Below, piece by piece: positions 1 through 4,381 of a stretch of DNA of 5,489 nucleotides. Origin of the DNA: Armatimonadota bacterium (GTDB taxonomy: Bacteria > Cloacimonadota > Cloacimonadia > Cloacimonadales > TCS61); contig JAUWNO010000166.1 in assembly GCA_030612605.1 (NCBI GenBank), positions 1-5,489 on the forward strand, in the 5' to 3' direction. Each line of letters starts with the position of its first letter. Position 1 is the stretch's first letter. The notes beneath the pieces are model-generated. The model saw nothing but the letters and a program-made list of their open reading frames with translations, had not been told where the DNA came from and did no database searches. Position numbers and translations under genes: made by a program.

Positions 1-1118
1 GTACAAACTTCCGTATATTCTTCGGTAGTATCCCAGATATAACTATCGCCCCGCCACTTAAATACGGAAGCTACATCCCAACCCCAATTTTCATAACCTC
101 CGGGATAATCTATAAATGTATTCACAGGTTCCCAGGCAATCCAGCGTCTTTCATAGAATTCATTAATTTTATGATTATCGCTGTACATCACATTAACAGT
201 GGCAGGAATAAGTGCTGCTCTCGCTGCTGCGGAAGTTAAATAGGAATGAACACTGCAAGTACCAAGATGTTGTCTATAAATCCTCACAGGCTGGTCATGA
301 TGCGGATTCGACTGGAATGTCATCACATCAAGAACCCATTGAGTAACTGCACCGACTGCTCCATTATCAATTGTGTTCTGCTGGCATTTCCATAATACAT
401 TACAGGTATCCAGATAAGTACTCAATGCTGTATAGCCGGGATCGCTGTGATTCATCAGGAATTGTCTCCAGAATACACCTGTGGGTGGATTTGCTGCAGT
501 ACCTGTATCAGGATTTATATAATTCGGAACTTCTTTATGTAGTTTCGGATGAACAATATACCAGTAATAGATATCACGCGGCAATTCAAATTCCTGAATT
601 ACCCCTTCTTCTTCAACCTGGTAAACAGTAGTAGAATAATAATCATCACCATCATAATCGACAATATTTACATAATCGAGGGAATAGCTGTTTGCATATA
701 AAGAGTAAACGTTTTCCGTCAGCACATCGATATCCATTGAACTGTTTAGTGTCTGGGGAGCGAGGTGAGCGATTTGAAAGCAAAATTCATCGATAAAAGG
801 ATAGGAAGCATTAATAATCAAAGCAGCATATTGATTCTGAGTGTTGGCATCGAGCCTGCTGAAGTTATCTCTCAAATCCGTTTTAAGCCAATTGGGAGCG
901 AGATCTACAGCAGCTTCAGCATCATCTGTAAGATTACCCGGAGGTAAAATCGAGATGAGGAAGTTTGTGGAAGCTTGAATAGTGACATAACATTTTTCTC
1001 CTGTTGGCAGAAGTTTGGAAAAAGATGTGGAATCAATTAAAACCCATTCTGCAAAAATAGCGATGGAAACAAATACAAAAAAAACACAAAACAAAACAAC
1101 CTTTGAACAATTTTTCAT
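1..1118 (-). CDS. Secreted transglutaminase-like protein, N-terminal part (3' end beyond the left edge)
   Basis: The reading frame is open from an ATG at 1118 to the window edge, giving 372 codons with no stop. The start is supported by AGGAGAG at 1123-1129, four bases upstream, and by a clear signal peptide: basic Lys2/Lys6, a hydrophobic stretch at residues 7-22, and likely cleavage after Ala23 (AIFA|EW). Residues 24-280 are a mixed region I cannot assign to a named domain. Residues 285-333 look like a transglutaminase/papain-like core: Cys288 in 'GTCSVHS', the helix 'AAARAALIPA' (297-306) that resembles the family's 'RALGIPA', His316 in 'DNHKINEFY', and Glu330 in 'WIAWEPVN', where many relatives have Asp-Pro. 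This suggests a Cys-His-acid triad acting outside the cytoplasm as a protease or amide-modifying enzyme; the substrate is unknown. Relatives I recall from Cloacimonadota continue into adhesion or sorting domains, but this C-terminus is not visible. The gene lies 264 bases downstream of the beta-helix gene and may have its own promoter. Confidence 0.8.
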   Translation of the reverse strand, partial: MKNCSKVVLFCVFFVFVSIAIFAEWVLIDSTSFSKLLPTGEKCYVTIQASTNFLISILPPGNLTDDAEAAVDLAPNWLKTDLRDNFSRLDANTQNQYAALIINASYPFIDEFCFQIAHLAPQTLNSSMDIDVLTENVYSLYANSYSLDYVNIVDYDGDDYYSTTVYQVEEEGVIQEFELPRDIYYWYIVHPKLHKEVPNYINPDTGTAANPPTGVFWRQFLMNHSDPGYTALSTYLDTCNVLWKCQQNTIDNGAVGAVTQWVLDVMTFQSNPHHDQPVRIYRQHLGTCSVHSYLTSAAARAALIPATVNVMYSDNHKINEFYERRWIAWEPVNTFIDYPGGYENWGWDVASVFKWRGDSYIWDTTEEYTEVC

Positions 1119-1176
1119 AGTACTCTCCTTTATTTTTTTTATGAATATAATTCTTTTTATCATTTACAAATTCTCA

Positions 1177-1192
1177 AAAACGTTAATGTTTT
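1177..1192. repeat. 16-bp near-palindrome upstream of the transglutaminase-like gene
   Basis: The sequence AAAACGTTAATGTTTT is self-complementary except for one symmetric position (1182/1187), with TTAA at its centre. It lies about 60 bases before the start codon and just downstream of the promoter-like hexamers, a position that would fit an operator. No regulator gene is seen nearby, and chance is possible in AT-rich DNA. Confidence 0.25.
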
Positions 1193-1221
1193 ACCAAAGA
1201 CTTCTTTTTTACTTTTGTCAA
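1193..1221 (-). promoter_or_regulatory. Possible promoter of the transglutaminase-like gene
   Basis: Read on the minus strand, a perfect TTGACA lies at 1221-1216. Seventeen bases further on is TTTGGT (1198-1193), only a weak match to a -10 box. A perfect TATAAT lies just upstream at 1234-1229 but has no good -35 partner at the right distance. In such AT-rich DNA single hexamers arise easily by chance, and promoter consensus in this phylum may differ, so this is only a candidate. Confidence 0.25.
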
Positions 1222-1268
1222 ATTTCAAATTATATTAAAGTCGTGTAAAGGTTTTTTTATTTTTGAAG

Positions 1269-1300
1269 ATATTATTTTTTTGATACATCGAAAATAATAT
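1269..1300. repeat. A/T-only inverted repeat in intergenic region
   Basis: ATATTATTTT (1269-1278) is repeated exactly in inverted form as AAAATAATAT (1291-1300) with a 12-base loop. As RNA the stem would be weak, and on the minus strand it is not followed by a U-tract, so it is not a standard terminator for the beta-helix gene. It may still mark the transcript end, or be chance. Confidence 0.25.
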
Positions 1301-1382
1301 GGTTTTTGTCTGGTTTCAAGCTTTATTTGGGAACGCTATTTTCCTCTAAAAATTCTTTTTTTTTAAGAGAAGTTAAACAGGA

Positions 1383-3125
1383 TCACTTCAGCAACAACAT
1401 TTTTTTTATTTTTGAATATTTTCCTGCTTTTAGTTTGTAGAAATAAATTCCTGAACTTACTGGTTTATTATTTTCATCCTTTCCATTCCAGATAACTTCA
1501 TTAATTCCTAATTTCAAATTCCTAATTCCTAATTTCTTTATTTTCTGTCCTTTAATATTATAAATAATTATCTCTGTGTTCTCCGTGCTCTCTGTGGTTG
1601 AAAAAGAAATCGTCGTTGATGGATTAAATGGATTGGGATAGTTAGAAAGATGAGAGATAAGAGATGAGGAATTAGGAATGATCGGTTCTTCTATATCAAC
1701 AGCAGGCCAACCGATTACATTAGGTCCTCCAAAAGCACCCATATCATTTATAATAGTTCCCATTGCTGGATATAAAGCATAACCAGGATTACTCGGATCT
1801 TCCGGGTCATAATAAATTGGGTCTGGATTGCCAGCATCTATACAGGGAGAATCTTCCAGAAGCGAATAAGGATATCCTCCAGTTCCCACAAATAATGGGT
1901 CTTCGTCTATATTACCTTCCAACCAGTTCACTGTACCGTTATTGTTTGTTACAATTCCTGCTTCTCCACCTTGAATATCTGAATAGGATATTGTGATTGA
2001 ATTAGGATCATCATATGAAGAAAAATAAATCTCTTCCGGTGAGTCATTCCACATAATACAATTAGTTAAATCAAATGCAGCTTCACTACTGTAAATACCA
2101 CCTCCTGTTAGTGCTGTATTCTCAGTAATAGTCACATTCTCCAGGATAAAGTATGACGAAAAAGAACCATGAAAGTAAATACCACCTCCGAAGTCGGATA
2201 TGTTATTTGAGATCACAACATTTTTTAATATTGCACTTGAGGAACCCACAATTTGACAACCTCCACCTCTTCCTGCTGAGTAGCCTTCTGAAGAGTTACC
2301 GGAAATAACAGTATTCGTTAATTGAACAATGCAATCATAATAGGCAGAAATTCCTCCTCCATTCCCCCCAGCAGTATTGTCTGAAATTATTGCGTTATCG
2401 AAAATGGGAGTTGCCCCGTAGTTGCAATATACTCCTCCTCCTCTATCCCATGCGTAATTATTAATTACGGAAATTGTGTTAAAAATTGGAGAACAATCAG
2501 GACCTACAAAAATACCACCTCCCCTAGATATAATTGTATTATTGTTATCAATTACTATATTCAATAAATACGGGTTTGAATTCCATTCACACGAGAATCC
2601 CCCACCTCTTCCTTCAGCAATATTATTAGAGATCAATACATTCTTTATGATCGGTGATGAATTTGTATGGCAATTTATTCCCCCACCACGATTTCCATAA
2701 TTATTAATAACCAGCAAATCACTTAAAGTTGGGCTTGATTCGTAGCAGTTAATTCCTCCGCCAGATGGTTCTCCAGACCCTTGATTATTAAAACCATTCG
2801 TAATTGTAAATCCACACAATACGGCAGTTGAATCTTCTCCACTCTGGTAAGTAACAACACTTCCAATACTATCACCATCAATCAATGTCTGTGAAATATA
2901 TGTTGTATCTTGAGTCGTTAGGAATAAGGAAGCAACAGTAATGTTTTTTCCGTTGTAATTAATATTTTCTACATAAGTTTCAGGTTGAACAAGAACCGTA
3001 TCTGCATCGACTGCTGCGTTAATTCCTGCCTGGATCGTTGGTTGATCTGCTGGGACATTGATGATGGTGGCAGACAGAAAGGTTGATAAAATAAAAAATA
3101 CGAAAATTGAAAATAAGATTTTCAT
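1383..3125 (-). CDS. Secreted parallel beta-helix protein with C-terminal type IX sorting / FlgD-like module
   Basis: This is a complete 580-residue gene. The start is supported by GGAGG at 3130-3134 and a signal peptide (MKILFSIFVFFILSTFLSA, likely cut after Ala19). Residues 20-110 begin the right-handed beta-helix ('NVPADQPTIQAGI', 'IDGD', 'GFTITNG'). Residues 111-350 contain nine Gly-Gly-Gly turns starting at 122, 147, 174, 202, 229, 256, 287, 313 and 341, mostly 25-28 residues apart and each preceded by an 'ISNN'-like strand end; this resembles the Pmp/adhesin beta-helix repeat. Residues 353-465 ('CIMWNDSPEEIYF', 'DEDPLF', 'SPCIDAGNPD', 'NDMGAFGGPN') look like the closing region known as choice-of-anchor Q. 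Residues 495-580 are a FlgD-like Ig fold of the type IX sorting domain A kind ('NYPNPFNPSTTISF', 'NIKGQ', 'SGIYFYKL'). The protein is therefore probably exported by type IX secretion to the surface or medium; adhesion or glycan binding is likely, but no catalytic site is evident. Low-complexity DNA tracts lie within the C-terminal module. Confidence 0.92.
   Translation of the reverse strand: MKILFSIFVFFILSTFLSATIINVPADQPTIQAGINAAVDADTVLVQPETYVENINYNGKNITVASLFLTTQDTTYISQTLIDGDSIGSVVTYQSGEDSTAVLCGFTITNGFNNQGSGEPSGGGINCYESSPTLSDLLVINNYGNRGGGINCHTNSSPIIKNVLISNNIAEGRGGGFSCEWNSNPYLLNIVIDNNNTIISRGGGIFVGPDCSPIFNTISVINNYAWDRGGGVYCNYGATPIFDNAIISDNTAGGNGGGISAYYDCIVQLTNTVISGNSSEGYSAGRGGGCQIVGSSSAILKNVVISNNISDFGGGIYFHGSFSSYFILENVTITENTALTGGGIYSSEAAFDLTNCIMWNDSPEEIYFSSYDDPNSITISYSDIQGGEAGIVTNNNGTVNWLEGNIDEDPLFVGTGGYPYSLLEDSPCIDAGNPDPIYYDPEDPSNPGYALYPAMGTIINDMGAFGGPNVIGWPAVDIEEPIIPNSSSLISHLSNYPNPFNPSTTISFSTTESTENTEIIIYNIKGQKIKKLGIRNLKLGINEVIWNGKDENNKPVSSGIYFYKLKAGKYSKIKKMLLLK
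1503..1536 (-). repeat. In-frame short tandem-type repeat (AATTCCTA units) in sorting module
   Basis: On the plus strand AATTCCTAATTTC occurs exactly twice, at 1503-1515 and 1524-1536, and the 8-mer AATTCCTA occurs three times (1503, 1517, 1524). The coding strand reads as alternating TTAGGAATT blocks that give the residues 'KKLGIRNLKLGINE' of the beta-helix protein. This looks like a simple-sequence block accommodated in a variable loop between the conserved 'NIKGQ' and 'VIWNGKD' segments. Confidence 0.7.
1571..1601 (-). repeat. In-frame CTCTGTG-type low-complexity tract
   Basis: The plus strand carries a pyrimidine/TG tract with CTCTGTG at 1572-1578 and again at 1590-1596, separated by related CTCCGTG-like units. 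The coding strand reads as CACAGAG-type units and yields the residues 'TTESTENTE' in the sorting module. From memory, similar CACAGAG-rich tracts are dispersed in many environmental bacterial genomes; this needs a genome-wide count. Confidence 0.5.
1649..1669 (-). repeat. In-frame GAGAT-type low-complexity tract
   Basis: The plus strand holds a purine-rich run made of GATGAG/AGATAAG units: GATGAG at 1649-1654 and again at 1664-1669 shifted by one base pattern. Its coding strand is pyrimidine-rich and gives 'SSLISHLS', the linker just before the conserved 'NYPNPFNPS' motif. It sits exactly at a domain boundary, where insertion of simple sequence would do least harm. Confidence 0.45.
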
Positions 3126-3143
3126 GATTCCTCCAATTTATAG

Positions 3144-3187
3144 TTTCAACTTAACACAAGATTATTCTAACTTGTGTCAAGTTTAAA
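3144..3187 (-). ncRNA. Intercistronic hairpin between glycosyltransferase and beta-helix genes
   Basis: Two 17-base arms (3144-3160 and 3171-3187) flank a 10-base loop. The inner 13 positions all pair in the minus-strand transcript, one of them as G-U (3178/3153). On the plus strand the same position would be an A-C mismatch, so the structure favours the transcript of these genes. One A-G mismatch then separates three further A-U pairs. The upstream arm overlaps the TAA stop of the glycosyltransferase gene (3185-3183), and the stem ends about ten bases before the beta-helix ribosome binding site. No U-tract follows, so it is not a standard intrinsic terminator; an mRNA-stabilising, processing or attenuating element is more likely. 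The class is a structured mRNA element and not a proven separate RNA. Confidence 0.55.
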
Positions 3188-4373
3188 TCGCTTTCTCATA
3201 AATCTCAATCACCTTTTGTAAAGTCTTTTTCCAGGAATAATTTTCTTTAGCATAGATTGCAGCAAATTTCCCTTTTGTTTGCTTAGTGTTATTTTTCAGT
3301 TCTTCAATTATTGCTTCAGCGAGTGCTTCATAATTATCCATCTCAACAAGCTGTCCTACTTTGTCATTTACGAAATCAGGAAGACCACCGGCTTTTGTAG
3401 CAACAACCGGTGTTCCGCAGGCAAGTGCTTCAATGGCAACCAACCCGAAAGGTTCGATGCGGGAAGGAACAACAGAAACATCTGCAGCATTATATAATGA
3501 AGCTACATCTATTTGAGTTTGATGTCCCAGGAAATGAACATTCTCCAGTTTTAATTCTGCTTTCAATTTTTTCATATCCGGCATTAATTCACCATCTCCA
3601 GCTAATGCAAAAATAATTTCCAGAATCTCATCTGTCACAATTCGAGCAGCTTTTATTAAAAGGTCAATACCTTTAAAATCAGTGAATTTTCCTACAAAAC
3701 TAATTAGTTTTTCAGGAATAATGTCCAATCCAAATTTTTTGAATAATTCTGCTTTATCTACTTTCTTAATCTTAAAAATATTATCATCAAATCCGTTTGG
3801 ATTCAGAATTAATTTATCCTCAGGAAGTTTATAAAGTTCAATTGTATCATTATTAACCTGACGGGAAATTGTGATTATTTTTTTTGCGTTTCTGGCTCCT
3901 TCCAAAGCATATTTATGAAAACGTTCATCTTTTTTGAAACCCATCAAATCGGTACCATGAACAGTTATGACATACGGAACTCCACTCTTAAGAGCAACAT
4001 AAGGAGTTATCCATAAATGCTGAGCGTGAATTACATCAGGTTTAAAATCTGAAACAACTTCTTTTGTTATTTCGGAAAACAAGGAAACGTATTTTTCTAT
4101 CTGCTCATCCGTCAGGTCATAATAGGTGTTTGTGCTGCGCGGATGGGTGGTGAAACAGGGAAAATTAAACTTCAGGTCCGGATTGATATTTTGGCTTTCA
4201 TCACAGAGGATTGTTCTTCGTTGAAAAGGATAGTCGGTTGCATCGAGCTGGTTATCGATATCGATCACAAAAACATGATGACCTTCTTTTACGAGTTCCT
4301 GGGCGATATTCATGGTGTAAATTCCACTGCCGGAACCTTGCAGGGGAAAGTGGTTTATCAGCAGAACTCTCAT
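3183..4373 (-). CDS. GT4-family (GT-B) glycosyltransferase
   Basis: This is a complete 396-residue protein, the usual length for the family. The N-terminal Rossmann half starts 'MRVLLINHFPLQGSGSGIYT' with a glycine-rich loop at 13-17 and 'AQELVKEGHHVFVID', followed by 'HAQHLW' (116-121) and 'VITVHGTDL' (135-143). The C-terminal nucleotide-sugar half has 'NPNGFD' (191-196), 'GKFTDFKG' (228-235) with Lys229 and Lys234 where donor phosphates are usually bound, 'LAGDGE' (257-262), and the family hallmark 'EPFGLVAIE' (307-315), the E-x7-E pair Glu307/Glu315. There is no signal peptide, so it acts in the cytoplasm or at the inner face of the membrane. It probably transfers a sugar from an activated nucleotide sugar, with retention of configuration, onto a glycan, lipid or small acceptor; the exact donor and acceptor cannot be read. 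The ATG shares one base with the stop of the upstream glycosyltransferase-cNMP gene, so the two are probably co-translated and act in one pathway. Confidence 0.93.
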   Translation of the reverse strand: MRVLLINHFPLQGSGSGIYTMNIAQELVKEGHHVFVIDIDNQLDATDYPFQRRTILCDESQNINPDLKFNFPCFTTHPRSTNTYYDLTDEQIEKYVSLFSEITKEVVSDFKPDVIHAQHLWITPYVALKSGVPYVITVHGTDLMGFKKDERFHKYALEGARNAKKIITISRQVNNDTIELYKLPEDKLILNPNGFDDNIFKIKKVDKAELFKKFGLDIIPEKLISFVGKFTDFKGIDLLIKAARIVTDEILEIIFALAGDGELMPDMKKLKAELKLENVHFLGHQTQIDVASLYNAADVSVVPSRIEPFGLVAIEALACGTPVVATKAGGLPDFVNDKVGQLVEMDNYEALAEAIIEELKNNTKQTKGKFAAIYAKENYSWKKTLQKVIEIYEKAI

Positions 4374-4381
4374 CAGACCTC
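4371..4381 (-). promoter_or_regulatory. Overlapping stop/start (TGATG) with ribosome binding site
   Basis: The TGA of the upstream gene (4375-4373) and the ATG of the GT4 gene (4373-4371) share one A. A GAGGT motif at 4381-4377, inside the last codons of the upstream gene, is placed three bases before the overlap's end and could guide re-initiation. This supports translational coupling and confirms the chosen start. Confidence 0.75.

Larger units (their letters stand above)
1119..1382. other. AT-rich intergenic region between beta-helix and transglutaminase-like genes
   Basis: No convincing gene is present on either strand. The stretch is very rich in A/T with several runs of six to nine T on the plus strand. 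It holds a ribosome binding site next to the 1118 start, promoter-like hexamers (TATAAT at 1234-1229 and TTGACA at 1221-1216, read on the minus strand), a near-palindrome at 1177-1192 and an A/T-only inverted repeat at 1269-1300. No classical hairpin-plus-U-tract terminator is seen after the beta-helix stop codon. The length and contents make it the most likely place for a separate promoter of the transglutaminase-like gene. Confidence 0.6.
1518..1679. repeat. 13-bp exact inverted repeat flanking the 'YPNPFNPS' coding segment
   Basis: ATTCCTAATTCCT (1518-1530) is matched exactly in inverted orientation by AGGAATTAGGAAT (1667-1679). The 136 bases between them encode the start of the sorting module and include the CTCTGTG tract. 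Both arms are of the same simple-sequence type, so they may be two copies of one short element in opposite orientations. Confidence 0.6.

Noticed and set aside
371..947. Two plus-strand open frames (371-631 and 765-947)
   Set aside because: Both are antisense to the transglutaminase-like gene, whose frame has a signal peptide and recognisable core; these have no recognisable features.
1015..1248. 77-residue plus-strand frame with a hydrophobic stretch, possible small membrane protein
   Set aside because: It is half antisense to the signal-peptide coding end of the gene at 1-1118, and its hydrophobic part comes from T-rich intergenic DNA; no ribosome binding site is seen.
1344..1369. Terminator after the beta-helix gene formed by CTCTAAAAA and TTTTTAAGAG
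   Set aside because: The stem is A/T-rich with a bulge and a short loop, and no U-tract follows in the transcribed direction.
2090..2780. Recurring ACCACCTCC-like words as a CRISPR or tandem DNA repeat
   Set aside because: They are the codons of the Gly-Gly-Gly turns at about 81-base spacing; the sequence between and around them varies as expected for protein repeats, and no uniform repeat-spacer pattern exists.
3137..3180. Promoter for the beta-helix gene using TTGACA at 3180-3175 and TATAAA at 3142-3137
   Set aside because: The hexamers are 32 bases apart, far too long, and the -10-like box is next to the ribosome binding site. The TTGACA is explained by the hairpin arm.
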